From JAFKFJ01 sp963786445 (lineage in GTDB: Bacteria; Pseudomonadota; Alphaproteobacteria; Acetobacterales; Acetobacteraceae): 64,000 nt of DNA. The stretch is from assembly GCA_963786445.1 (NCBI GenBank), contig CAWAZU010000001.1, forward strand, positions 1-64,000, read 5' to 3'. Positions 1-7,965 of this stretch are shown here, piece after piece. Below the pieces are notes generated by a model, which was not told the origin of the DNA, made no database searches, and saw only the letters and a program-made list of their open reading frames with translations. The first letter of the stretch is position 1. Each line of letters starts with the position of its first letter. Made by a program: the position numbers and the translations under genes.

Positions 1-167
1 CGCACACCATGTAGCATGGGATGGATTGTCGAACACCCCGCGCACCACTGGGCAGCCCTTCCTCGACATCCGGACGGCAGTGCTGACGACACGCTCCCGG
101 ACATGTTCCGCAGCCGATATCCCGATTTCCGCGCGACGAATGATGATGGCATTGCAACCTCTCTGGG

Positions 168-752
168 TCACTTTGAACTCGGTCGACGCCGCTTCGTCAC
201 GGCGGCGTCCACCGCTGCGAGCTGCTCGGTGGCCACAAGCTCAAAGGGTTCGAAAGACCGTTCCGCGCGCGACAGAACCACGGCCCCCTCGAAGGCAGAT
301 ATCAACGTTGTGGCCAAAGCAAGCGCTCTGTCTTGGGGAACGCCCCCTTCAGCCAGAAGCTTGGCAAGCCGTGACCGATTTCCGCGAAAAACCTCCCCTG
401 CTCGTTCGAGCAAGGTCGCGGAGTTTGCCGCGACCGTCACGGCGACGATAGCGCAACCGGCAGCGAAGTCGGACCTGGCGAGAATCATCCGCCACAGCGC
501 GGCGAAACCTCGGGCGACCTCGCCAGCCGGCTTTCCCGCCAACTGGTCGAGTGCGCTCATCATTTGATCTCCCGTAGCACGAACCGCGGCGAGAACCAGT
601 TCATCCTTCCCGCCTGGGAAGTGATGATAAAGCGAACCACGCGGCGCGCCCGACGCCTCGAGGACCTCGCTGAACGACGTGCCCTGAAGACCCTTCTTCG
701 CGAGCAGGATTGCGGTCCGCTCAATCATCCGCTGTCGGATGCCCCCGGCCAA
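168..752 (-). CDS. TetR/AcrR family transcriptional regulator
   Basis: Likely a ligand-responsive repressor. Residues about 5-45 form a TetR-type helix-turn-helix (TSFSEVLEASGAPRGSLYHHF), close to the LmrA/YxaF group; the remaining ~140 residues are an all-helical ligand domain of usual length. I chose the TTG at 752 because AGGGGA sits at a normal distance upstream; TTG 755 and ATG 728 are alternatives, but ATG 728 would cut helix 1. It is divergently placed from the secreted protein at 870, with a long inverted repeat between them, so autoregulation and control of that gene are probable. The inducer cannot be read from sequence. Confidence 0.88.
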   Translation of the reverse strand: MAGGIRQRMIERTAILLAKKGLQGTSFSEVLEASGAPRGSLYHHFPGGKDELVLAAVRATGDQMMSALDQLAGKPAGEVARGFAALWRMILARSDFAAGCAIVAVTVAANSATLLERAGEVFRGNRSRLAKLLAEGGVPQDRALALATTLISAFEGAVVLSRAERSFEPFELVATEQLAAVDAAVTKRRRPSSK

Positions 753-773
753 CAATTTCCCCTATTGACTATT

Positions 774-817
774 GACTATGACGTGCCTCATAGTCGCCTA
801 TGATTCACGTCATAATC
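774..817. promoter_or_regulatory. Nested palindrome, probable TetR operator
   Basis: ATGACGTG at 778-785 mirrors CACGTCAT at 806-813, and CATAG at 789-793 mirrors CTATG at 798-802. Both pairs share the centre 795.5, and pairing extends outward to 774/817 with mismatches. Two TTGACT hexamers (765-770 and 772-777) lie on its left edge and TATGAT (799-804) lies inside, so a bound regulator would cover promoter elements. The position between two divergent genes makes it the expected operator. Confidence 0.72.
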
Positions 818-869
818 GACATGGATCATGGCGGAGCCTGCATCATACGGAGTTGGGAGACCACACACC

Positions 870-1382
870 ATGCTGATAAGCCAAATCAGGAAGCTGCCTC
901 AAGTTGCACTCGCTTTTCTCTTGATTGTCGGCGTTTCAGGTGCCGCCCTGGCGCAACCTCTTACCGAAGCCCAAGCACGGGCTATCATAGCACCTTGGTA
1001 CAGTCTATTTAACGTTGCAAGTCGCGGTGATGTCAAAGCGGTGCAAGAACAGATACTGACGGCTGATTATAAGTCGTGTGCCGGCTATCTCCCGGGTGAG
1101 TGCTGGGGGCGTGACACTTCGATCAAGGTGGTGGGCGGCTTTGCGAAATCCATTCCCGACATGACCTTCGATATCAAGGAAGTGTTGGTCTCGGGCGACC
1201 GCATAATTGTTCGCGGCGAGGTATCGGGCACACCGGCCGGCGACCTTTTCGGCGTGCCTCACTCCGGAAAGAGCTTCAAGATCATGACCATCGATATTCA
1301 AACCGTCAACAACGGGAAGATCGCCAGGACCTATCACATGGAGAACTGGCTGAGCGCGTTGGGGCAACTCCGCGCGAAATAG
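870..1382 (+). CDS. Secreted SnoaL-like (NTF2-fold) protein
   Basis: About 170 residues. Residues 1-28 are a Sec signal peptide (basic start, hydrophobic stretch, cleavage after Ala-Leu-Ala), so the product is probably periplasmic. The mature part follows the SnoaL-like polyketide-cyclase/ester-cyclase pattern: an N-terminal helix with Ile-Ile-Ala-Pro-Trp-Tyr, a Gly-rich central turn, then strands ending in His-Met-Glu-Asn-Trp. I chose ATG 870 because GGGAGA precedes it and the longer reading from 828 would bury the signal peptide. It diverges from the TetR gene and is probably its target. SnoaL-like folds serve many reactions, so no substrate is assigned. Confidence 0.72.
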   Translation: MLISQIRKLPQVALAFLLIVGVSGAALAQPLTEAQARAIIAPWYSLFNVASRGDVKAVQEQILTADYKSCAGYLPGECWGRDTSIKVVGGFAKSIPDMTFDIKEVLVSGDRIIVRGEVSGTPAGDLFGVPHSGKSFKIMTIDIQTVNNGKIARTYHMENWLSALGQLRAK

Positions 1383-1698
1383 CCGACGGCGCGGCATAGG
1401 TTCCGTTAGCTGCCGGTTTCAATTCGCGTTCGGGCACCCGCCCCGCGGGGGGGGAAGCGGAGATCGCTGCATTTCCATTACGGTCATATCTTCCGGGAAA
1501 TCCGGAAGTCTTGATTTTCCCACCAACCGAATGGCCGCTCTGGAGACTCGCCAAGCTCTGGCCGAGCGGCAGAGGCGGGCGCAAAGCGGACTTCCCAGCG
1601 GCCAGCCGTCTGCCGCTCCTCCCCACACGCAGCCGAAATTCAACCTCACCCACGACCCGCTTGCCCAGCCCCCGACCCCTCGTGTTAGAAAAACTGTC
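1383..1698. other. Gene-free interval
   Basis: This stretch separates the SnoaL-like gene from the next hypothetical. I see no convincing coding sequence, RNA or terminator; open frames here are continuations of high-GC shadow frames. A run of eight G follows CCGC near 1442-1454. Confidence 0.5.
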
Positions 1699-2278
1699 GT
1701 GACCCACGCCACCGCCGCCACCTCCACCGAGCGTTTCGCCCGCCTCATCGACTTCCTGTGCCGGGCGGTCGCGCGGCGCGGCGGCGCGGGCGGGCTGGCC
1801 GGGCCGTGGGTGCGTGCTGATCTGGTCGCGCCTGCGCGGACTGGCCGCCCAGGTCGCCGCGCTGGCCGCCCGCATCGAGGCCGGCCGGCATCGGCGCTAC
1901 CCCTCCCGCCGCCCGCCCCGCGCGGCGCCGCGGCGCCACCTCCCGCGTGCCCTGCCGCAATCCCGCGCCTGGCTGCTGCCCCTGGTGCCGGAGGCGGCGT
2001 CCGGCGCGTCGCAACTGCGCCACCTGCTCGCCGAGGCGGACATGGCCGCCCTGCTCGACGCCGCGCCGCAGATGCGCCGCCTGCTCCGCCCGCTCTGCCG
2101 GATGCTGGGGGTCCGCCTGCCGCCCGGCCTCGCCGCCCCGCCGGCGCCGCCGCCCGCCCGCGCCGCCGCGCCCCGCCGCGCGCTGCCGGCCGCGCCCTTG
2201 GCCGCCCCGATGCCCTCGCCGCCTCGCCCGCCGCCGGTCGCCCGCCCCGGCGGCTGCGGCCCGCCGGTTCCGGCCTGA
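1699..2278 (+). pseudogene. Arg/Pro-rich hypothetical protein, copy 1 (frameshifted)
   Basis: The product is unrecognised. It is a homologue of the gene at 50200-50794: both share an N-terminal RLIDxLCRAVA block, a SRLRGLA..LAARIEAG block, AAPQMRRLLRPLCRMLGVR, a low-complexity Pro/Ala/Arg tail and an ending of CGPP plus a few residues. In this copy one extra base near 1811-1814 moves the frame between LAGPWV and VLIWSRLRGL. Removing it gives a continuous 192-residue protein from GTG 1699. The stop is ~95 bp before the CapD gene. It may be a real gene with a sequencing error; its function is unknown. Confidence 0.5.
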
Positions 2279-2372
2279 GCGTGCCGGGGGCGTGCGCGGC
2301 CGCACTATTCCATATAAGGAACAAATCTCCCGCCCGTCGCGCCCGGCCCGCCCGACCGGCTATAGCGGGGTC

Positions 2373-4262
2373 ATGGCGACCCGTCGTTCCACCCAGCGAA
2401 TCGCGCTGAACGCGGCCCTGGACGGGCTGCTGGCGGCCGCGTCGGTGGTGCTGGCGCGCTGGCTGGTCGCCCCCGCCGCCGACCCGGTCGCGCCGGCCTG
2501 GACGCTGCTCTGGGGTGCCGCTTCGCTGCTGCTGGCGGGCCTGCCGTTCCGGCTGTCGGTGCAGTACTGGCGCTTCTCCGGCCCCTCCGACCTGCTCGGC
2601 GTCGGCGCGGCCAGCCTGACCGGGGCGGCGCTGTTCGCGCTCGGGCTGCATCTGGCGCATGTCGCCCTGCCGGTGCCGACGCTGCCGATCGTGCAGGCGC
2701 TGGCGCTGATGGCGCTGCTGGCCATCCCGCGCATCTTCTACCGCCTGCTCCAGGAAGGCACCGGCGGCGGGGCGGGCGCGCAGCCGGTGCTGCTGGTCGG
2801 CGCCGGCGAAGGGGCCGACCTGTTCCTGCGCGCGCTCGCCGGCGACCGGGACGCGCCGTATCGCGCCACCGGCCTGCTCTCGCTCGGCCGCGCGCAGACC
2901 GGGCGGCGCATCCACAACTGCCCGATCCTGGGCAGCGTCGCCGAGGCCGCGCCGGTGCTCGCCCGCCTGCGCGCCGAACAGGCGCTGCCCGCCGCGCTGG
3001 TGGTGACCGAGCCGGACCTGCCGGGCGAGGTGCTGGCGGGGCTGATGGCGGCGGCGGAGCGCGAGGGGCTGCGCGTCGCCCGCGCCCCGCGCGTCACCGC
3101 GCTCGACCCCGCCGCGCACCGCGCCGAGCGGCTGGAACTGCGGCCCGTGGCGATCGAGGACCTGCTCAACCGCCCGCAGGTGCCGCTCGACCGCGAGGGC
3201 ATGGCGCGGCTGGTGCAGGGGCGGCGGGTGCTGGTCACCGGCGCCGGCGGCACCATCGGCAGCGAACTGGCCCGCCAGGTGGCGGCGCTGGGGCCGGAGC
3301 TGCTCGGCCTGCTCGACAACGGCGAGTTCGCGCTGTGGCAGATCGACCTCGAACTGTCCGAAAGCCACCCCGCCGTGCCGCGCCGCGCCGTGATCGCCGA
3401 CATCCGCGACGAGCCGCGGCTGCGCGCGGTGGTGGAGGAGTTGCGCCCGGACCTGGTGTTCCACGCCGCGGCGCTGAAGCACGTGCCGATGGTGGAGGCG
3501 AACCGGGCAGAGGGTTTGCTCACCAACGCCGCCGGCACCCGCATCGTCGCCGACGTGGCGCGGGCGGCCGGGGCGCGGGCGATGGTGCTGATCTCCACCG
3601 ACAAGGCGGTGAACCCGAGCAGCGTCATGGGCGCCTCGAAGCGGCTGGCCGAGATGTACTGCCAGGGCCTCGACCGGGCGGCGCGGCGGTCGGGCAGCGG
3701 GATGCGCTGCATCACCGTGCGCTTCGGCAACGTGCTCGGCAGCACCGGCTCGGTGGTGCCGCTGTTCCAGCGCCAGCTGGCGCGCGGCGGGCCGCTGACG
3801 GTCACGCATCCCGACATGCAGCGCTACTTCATGACGGTGCGCGAGGCGGTCGGGCTGGTGTTGCAGGCGAGCGTGGTCGGCAGCGGCGAGACGATGCCGG
3901 AGGGCGGCATTTTCGTGCTCGACATGGGACCGCCGGTGAAGATCGTCGATCTGGCGCGGCAGATGATCCGGCTGGCCGGGCTGCGGCCGGACGCGGACGT
4001 GGAAATCCGCTTCACCGGCCTGCGTCCGGGCGAAAAGCTGTTCGAGGAACTGTTCCACGGCCGCGAGCCGGCGATGCCGACCGGCACGGCGGGGCTGCTG
4101 ATGGCCACACCGCGCACCGCCGACCCGGCGATCGTCGGGCGCGCCATCGACGAGATCGCGGGGGCCTGCCACGGCGGGCAGGTGAAGCTGGCACTGGCGA
4201 TGCTCGGCCGCCTGGTGCCGGAGTTCGCGCAGGAGAGCGGCGCCGACGCCGCACATGGCTGA
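2373..4262 (+). CDS. CapD/FlaA1-type NDP-sugar epimerase/dehydratase
   Basis: A 629-residue membrane-bound polysaccharide biosynthesis enzyme. Residues ~1-130 hold several hydrophobic segments; a CoA-binding-like domain follows; from about residue 280 comes an extended-SDR domain with TGAGGTIGSELARQ as the NAD(P) glycine motif, HAAALKHVPMVE, and STDKAVNPSSVMGASKR. The FlaA1/CapD family oxidises and dehydrates UDP-GlcNAc-type sugars for surface glycans. I chose ATG 2373 because the family's N-terminal membrane region begins there; the longer frame from 1947 is shadow. The DegT/DnrJ aminotransferase downstream is a logical pathway partner, making an amino-deoxy sugar for capsule, LPS or glycoprotein. 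Length matches the family. Confidence 0.93.
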   Translation: MATRRSTQRIALNAALDGLLAAASVVLARWLVAPAADPVAPAWTLLWGAASLLLAGLPFRLSVQYWRFSGPSDLLGVGAASLTGAALFALGLHLAHVALPVPTLPIVQALALMALLAIPRIFYRLLQEGTGGGAGAQPVLLVGAGEGADLFLRALAGDRDAPYRATGLLSLGRAQTGRRIHNCPILGSVAEAAPVLARLRAEQALPAALVVTEPDLPGEVLAGLMAAAEREGLRVARAPRVTALDPAAHRAERLELRPVAIEDLLNRPQVPLDREGMARLVQGRRVLVTGAGGTIGSELARQVAALGPELLGLLDNGEFALWQIDLELSESHPAVPRRAVIADIRDEPRLRAVVEELRPDLVFHAAALKHVPMVEANRAEGLLTNAAGTRIVADVARAAGARAMVLISTDKAVNPSSVMGASKRLAEMYCQGLDRAARRSGSGMRCITVRFGNVLGSTGSVVPLFQRQLARGGPLTVTHPDMQRYFMTVREAVGLVLQASVVGSGETMPEGGIFVLDMGPPVKIVDLARQMIRLAGLRPDADVEIRFTGLRPGEKLFEELFHGREPAMPTGTAGLLMATPRTADPAIVGRAIDEIAGACHGGQVKLALAMLGRLVPEFAQESGADAAHG

Positions 4263-4280
4263 CCGCCGGCCGAAAGGAGA

Positions 4281-4307
4281 GGGCCAGCCCCGGCGAGGGA
4301 CTGGCCC
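4281..4307. repeat. Inverted repeat (GGGCCAG/CTGGCCC)
   Basis: GGGCCAG at 4281-4287 pairs with CTGGCCC at 4301-4307 around a 13-nt loop. No strong T-run follows on either strand. It lies just past the stop of the small leftward ORF 4313-4393 and could end that transcript, or form part of the CapD 3' end. Confidence 0.4.
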
Positions 4308-4312
4308 CGCTC

Positions 4313-4393
4313 CTACCGCCGACGTATGATGACCTTGACCTTGATGGTCAGGGTCACCATGATCCACGGCAGGAGCCTGCGATGGTGCTTCAT
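4313..4393 (-). CDS. Candidate 26-residue cationic/hydrophobic peptide
   Basis: A very short ORF with an unusually good ribosome site: AAAGGAGG lies six bases before the ATG at 4393. The predicted peptide starts MKHHRRLLPW, has a beta-branched core (IMVTLTIKVKVII) and ends in three Arg. Its coding region holds an 11-bp near-perfect hairpin (TGACCTTGACC at 4330-4340 against GGTCAGGGTCA at 4346-4356). It lies in the gap between CapD and the aminotransferase, antisense to them, with hairpins on both sides. The size, charge pattern and structured mRNA recall type I toxins or leader peptides, but I recognise no family; the function is open. Confidence 0.4.
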   Translation of the reverse strand: MKHHRRLLPWIMVTLTIKVKVIIRRR

Positions 4394-4415
4394 CGCTTCC
4401 TCCTTTCGTTAGGCG

Positions 4416-4443
4416 CCGGCCAGGCCAGTCCTGGCCGGTGTTT
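4416..4443 (+). terminator. Rho-independent-type terminator
   Basis: CCGGCCAGG (4416-4424) and CCTGGCCGG (4430-4438) form a perfect 9-bp stem with a 5-nt loop, followed by TGTTTTC. It would end transcription of the CapD unit before the aminotransferase gene. Confidence 0.65.
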
Positions 4444-4488
4444 TCGTTCTAGGGCCGTGGGTTCGCTCCCGCCAAGCCGGAGACCGCG

Positions 4489-5608
4489 ATGCGCTTCCTT
4501 GATCTTCCTGCCCAGCAGGCCCGCATCGCCGACGACCTGCGCGCGCGCATCGCCGCCGTGCTGGAGCACTGCCAGTTCATCCTCGGCCCGGAAGTCGCCG
4601 AGCTTGAGCAGCGCCTCGCGTCGTTCTGCGGTGCGGCGCATTGCGTCGCGGTGTCGTCCGGCACGGACGCGTTGCAGATCGCGCTGATGGCCGAAGGCGT
4701 CGGGCCGGGCGACGCCGTGTTCCTGCCCGCCTTCACCTACACCGCCACCGCCGAGGTGCCGCTGCTGCTCGGCGCCACGCCGGTGTTCTGCGACGTGGAC
4801 CCGCGCACGTTCCAGATTTCGCCGGCCTCGCTCGCGGATCGCATCGCGACGGTGCGCGCGGGAAAAACCCTGCGTCCGCGCGCGCTGATCGGCGTCGATC
4901 TGTTCGGCCAGCCCGCCGACTGGCCCCGCTTGCGCGAACTCGCGGCGCGCGAGGGCCTGTTCGCGCTCGACGACTGCGCGCAGAGTTTCGGCGCCAGCCT
5001 GCACGGCGCGCGCCTCGGCCGCGCCGCCGATGCGACGGCGATCAGCTTCTTTCCGTCGAAACCGCTCGGCGCCTACGGCGATGGCGGCGCGCTGCTGACC
5101 GAGGACGCGGCACGCGCCGAGCTCTACCGCAGCCTGCGCACGCACGGCGAGGGTGCCACGCGCTACGAAGTGCTGCACACCGGCATGAACGGAAGGCTCG
5201 ACACGCTGCAAGCCGCCGTGCTGCTGAGCAAGCTCACCGTGTTCGAGGAGGAACTCGCCGCCCGCGAGCGCATCGCTCGCGCCTATGACATGGGACTGGG
5301 CAATGCCGTGCAGACACCGGCAAGAGTGCCCGAACTCGACCAGCGCCTGGGCCATTTATGCAATCTTGTTGGATAGTTCGGAACAGCGCACGCGGCTGCA
5401 GGAAGGTTTGCGGGCGGAGGGGGTGCCGACGGCGATCTACTATCCGCGTCCGCTGCACTTTCAGCCGGCCTATCGCCACGCCCATGACGGCGCCGCGCTG
5501 CCGGTCGCGGAGGACCTTGCCGCGCGCATCCTGGCACTGCCGATCCATCCCGATCTGTCGGACCAAGACGTGGCGCTTGTCTGCGCCGCGGTGCGTGCCA
5601 AGCTATAG
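4489..5608 (+). CDS. DegT/DnrJ/EryC1 sugar aminotransferase (frameshifted)
   Basis: A PLP-dependent aminotransferase that puts an amino group on a keto-sugar nucleotide. Visible motifs are SSGTDALQIALMA, PAFTYTATAE, DDCAQSFGAS, and FFPSKPLGAYGDGGA, where the Lys is the expected PLP-binding residue, then RTHGE and MNGRLDTLQAA. The frame breaks once at about 5320-5345; removing one base continues into SAWAIYAILLDSSEQR and a normal C-terminus at 5608, giving 372 residues, the usual size. The ATG at 4489 follows GGAG. It fits with the upstream CapD dehydratase in amino-sugar synthesis. I regard the break as sequence error or very recent mutation. Confidence 0.88.
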
Positions 5609-5611
5609 GCC

Positions 5612-6019
5612 ATGCTCGACGCAATCGACGAATCGACGATCCCGCAACTGGTTGATGCCTTCTACGCCCGCGCGCGCGCCCATCCGCGGCTCGGCCCGGT
5701 GTTCGCGGCCGCGGTCGCCGAGGACGGCTGGCCGGCGCATTTGCAGAAGATGTATGCCTTCTGGTCGTCGGTGATGCTGACCTCCGGCCGTTACAAGGGC
5801 AATCCGGTGGCGGTCCACGCCGCGGTCGCGGGCATGGCGCCGGAATTGTTTCCATTATGGCTCGACCTGTTCGAGGCCACGGCACACGACCTGTTCGCGC
5901 CCGAGCTTGCCGCGCGCTTCAACGCCAAGGCGCGGACCATTGCCGAGAGCCTGAAGCTCGCGCTGTTCTTCCGCCCCGATCGGCCCTGGCCCGAGGATTT
6001 GCGCCGGCGCGCCGGCTGA
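5612..6019 (+). CDS. Group III truncated haemoglobin
   Basis: A 135-residue haem protein of the 2-over-2 globin fold. Visible landmarks are Tyr18 in FYARAR (B10 position), the WSSVMLTSGRYKGNP block typical of group III, His69 (proximal F8) right after it, and a Trp in LFPLWLDLF at the G8 position. Family members bind O2 or NO and are linked to NO/oxygen stress. It starts 3 nt after the aminotransferase stop and may be co-transcribed by chance of spacing. Database entries sometimes mislabel this family as a translocase subunit; the globin residues argue against that. Confidence 0.87.
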   Translation: MLDAIDESTIPQLVDAFYARARAHPRLGPVFAAAVAEDGWPAHLQKMYAFWSSVMLTSGRYKGNPVAVHAAVAGMAPELFPLWLDLFEATAHDLFAPELAARFNAKARTIAESLKLALFFRPDRPWPEDLRRRAG

Positions 6020-6023
6020 CCCC

Positions 6024-6791
6024 GTGGCCTCGGCGCGCGTTCCGGCCGTCATGTCCGCCGACGCGCTGCCCCCTCTCGCCCGTGCCGAACTCGCCGACGC
6101 GCTCGCCGTGCTGGAGGACGACGGCGGGGTGCTGGTGCGGACGGCGCGCAGCGTCGCCCGCCTCGCCGCGGCGGCGCCGGTGCTGCGCGGCATCGCCAAC
6201 CGCACCGGCGCCGCCGCGGCGCTGGAAAGCCTTGCGCGGGTGGCGCTGGAGCGGGCGTTCGGCATGGCCGTGCTCGGCCTGCCCGACAGCGGCGCCCCCA
6301 CCGGCCCGCTCGCCTCGCCGCGCACCGCGCATGTGGCGACTGCGCTCTCCGGGGCGGTCAGCGGCGCCGCTGGTCTGCTCGGCGCGGTGCCGGACGCGGC
6401 GCTGACCACGCTGCTGATCATGCGCCAGATCGCCGCCGCCGCGCTGGCCGAGGGCGAGGACCTCCGCGCCGAAGCGACGCGCCGCGCCTGCCTGGAAGTG
6501 TTCGCGCTCGCCGGCGGCAGCGAGGAGGGCGGCTACTGGGGCGCGCGGCTGCTGCTGCGTGGCGCGCCGGTCGCGGCCGTGCTCGCCCAGGCCGCGCGGA
6601 CCTGGAGCGTCGGGCTGGCCGACAAGCTGGCCGCATCCGCCGCACCGCTCGCGGGCGCCGCGGGCGGGGCGCTGGTGAACACCGCCTTCCTCCGCCATTA
6701 CCGAAGGCTCGCCCGCGCGCATTTCACCGTCCGCCGGCTGGAACGGCAATACGGCGCCGAGGCGGTGCGGGCGGCGTCAGGCGGCCAGTAG
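6024..6791 (+). CDS. EcsC family protein
   Basis: A 255-residue helical, Ala-rich protein matching the EcsC family, with the family's Gly/Ala-rich middle region (GAVSGAAGLLGAVPDAA), repeated short hydrophobic helices, LLIMRQIAAAAL, and the C-terminal NTAFLRHYRRLARAHFTVRRLE signature. The biochemical role of EcsC proteins is not established; Bacillus EcsC lies in an ABC transporter operon. GTG 6024 is 4 nt from the haemoglobin stop, while ATG 6051 is an alternative. The stop lies inside the end of the convergent UdgX gene (15-bp overlap). Confidence 0.82.
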   Translation: MASARVPAVMSADALPPLARAELADALAVLEDDGGVLVRTARSVARLAAAAPVLRGIANRTGAAAALESLARVALERAFGMAVLGLPDSGAPTGPLASPRTAHVATALSGAVSGAAGLLGAVPDAALTTLLIMRQIAAAALAEGEDLRAEATRRACLEVFALAGGSEEGGYWGARLLLRGAPVAAVLAQAARTWSVGLADKLAASAAPLAGAAGGALVNTAFLRHYRRLARAHFTVRRLERQYGAEAVRAASGGQ

Positions 6792-7388
6792 GCGCGCCGC
6801 CAGCCGCAGATCGGCCAGGAAGGCCGCATACTCGCGCCGCTTTGCCGCCTCGTCGCGCAGGCGCAGCAGGTAGGACGGATGCACGGTGATTACAGCCTGG
6901 CCGGGATCAAGCGGCAATGCGCGCCCGCGCTCGCGCCCGATCGTGACCGCGCGGCCCAGCGCCGCCTGCGCCGCGGTCGCGCCCAGCAGCACGGTGACGC
7001 GCGGGCGCAGTTCGCCGCGCTCAATGTCCAGCCACCATTTGCAGGCGACGATTTCGGCGCGGTCGGGTTTCTGGTGCAGCCGGCGCTTGCCGCGCGGCAG
7101 GAATTTGAAGTGCTTCACCGCGTTGGTGACATAGACGCCGTGACGTTCGATCCCCGCATCCGCCAGCGCGCGGTCAAGCAGGCGGCCGGCCGGGCCGACG
7201 AAGGGGCGGCCGGCGAGGTCCTCCTGGTCGCCCGGCTGCTCGCCGACCAGCATCATGGCCGCTGCCGGCGGACCCTCGCCGAACACGGTCTGGGTGGCGT
7301 GCTGCCACAGGCCGCAGCGGCGGCAGCCGGCAGCCTCGACGGCGGCGCGGCCGAGCGGGGAATTGGGCGGCACCGGGCCTCGCGCCAC
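6777..7388 (-). CDS. udgX: UdgX-type uracil-DNA glycosylase
   Basis: About 203 residues, the size of Mycobacterium UdgX. Four Cys for a 4Fe-4S cluster are expected; CRRCG near residue 22 is the first pair. Motif 1 reads GEQPGDQED, then FVGPAGRLLDRAL, and the UdgX-specific loop KRRLHQKP follows KHFKFLPRG. In characterised UdgX the His of KRRIH attacks uracil-containing DNA and leaves the enzyme covalently bound. The C-terminal motif is HPSYLLR. I chose GTG 7388 because the family N-terminus aligns there; the frame continues upstream to 8075 as shadow. It diverges from the PRC-barrel gene. The Leu in place of Ile in the KRRxH loop is conservative. Confidence 0.88.
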   Translation of the reverse strand: MARGPVPPNSPLGRAAVEAAGCRRCGLWQHATQTVFGEGPPAAAMMLVGEQPGDQEDLAGRPFVGPAGRLLDRALADAGIERHGVYVTNAVKHFKFLPRGKRRLHQKPDRAEIVACKWWLDIERGELRPRVTVLLGATAAQAALGRAVTIGRERGRALPLDPGQAVITVHPSYLLRLRDEAAKRREYAAFLADLRLAARLLAA

Positions 7389-7493
7389 TGCTTGCTCCGC
7401 ACCGTGATCCGCGCGACCCTGCGCCGCGCCGATACCCTCGGCAAGCGCGGCCCGGCCGCGATCGGTTCCTGCGGCGCGACAAGGAAGCGGACA

Positions 7494-7955
7494 GTGGGCG
7501 AACGGCGACTCGCGGCGGCTCTGGTGCTCGCGCTGTCGGCGGCGCCGGCAGCGGCGCAGACCCAGGCCCCGGCGGCAGCGCCGACCGGCGAGGCGATCGA
7601 GCAGGTGCCGTCGAACCAGGTGGTGGCGGTGCTCGGGCTCGCCGTGAAGGGCGATGCCGGCAAGGAGATCGGGCGCATCGTCGATGTGCTGGTCGATCGC
7701 ACCGGCGCGCCGCGCGCCGCGGTGATCGACGTGGGCGGCTTCCTCGGCATGGGCAGCCGAAAAGTCGCGGTGGAATGGCCGGCGCTGCGGTTCGTCATGG
7801 GCAAGGCGGCGGCGGCGACGCTCGCCATCCCGTCGGCCATGATCAAGTCCGCGCCCGCCTACGATCCCGCCAAGCCGGTCGAGGCGCTGGGCCTGCCGGA
7901 GGTGCCGCCGGCCGCGCCGCACGCCGCGCCGGCCGCCCCGCCGCAAGCCAACTGA
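7494..7955 (+). CDS. Exported PRC-barrel domain protein
   Basis: About 153 residues. Residues 1-21 form a signal peptide ending in AAPAAAQ. The middle carries a PRC-barrel pattern (strands around NQVVAVLGLAVKGDAGKEIGRIVDVLVDRTGAPRA split by GGFLGMGSRKVAV), and the tail is Pro/Ala-rich. PRC-barrel domains mediate protein or RNA contacts; secreted versions in alphaproteobacteria are uncharacterised. GTG 7494 follows AAGGAAG. It diverges from udgX across ~105 bp and is 10 bp before the MFS gene, probably in one transcript with it. Confidence 0.75.
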   Translation: MGERRLAAALVLALSAAPAAAQTQAPAAAPTGEAIEQVPSNQVVAVLGLAVKGDAGKEIGRIVDVLVDRTGAPRAAVIDVGGFLGMGSRKVAVEWPALRFVMGKAAAATLAIPSAMIKSAPAYDPAKPVEALGLPEVPPAAPHAAPAAPPQAN

Positions 7956-7965
7956 GCGCCCGAAG

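Noticed and set aside
1419..4367. A 982-codon open frame on the minus strand across capD
   Set aside because: It is a high-GC antisense shadow: Arg/His/Gln-rich, low-complexity, no domains, and it lies opposite a clear CapD gene.
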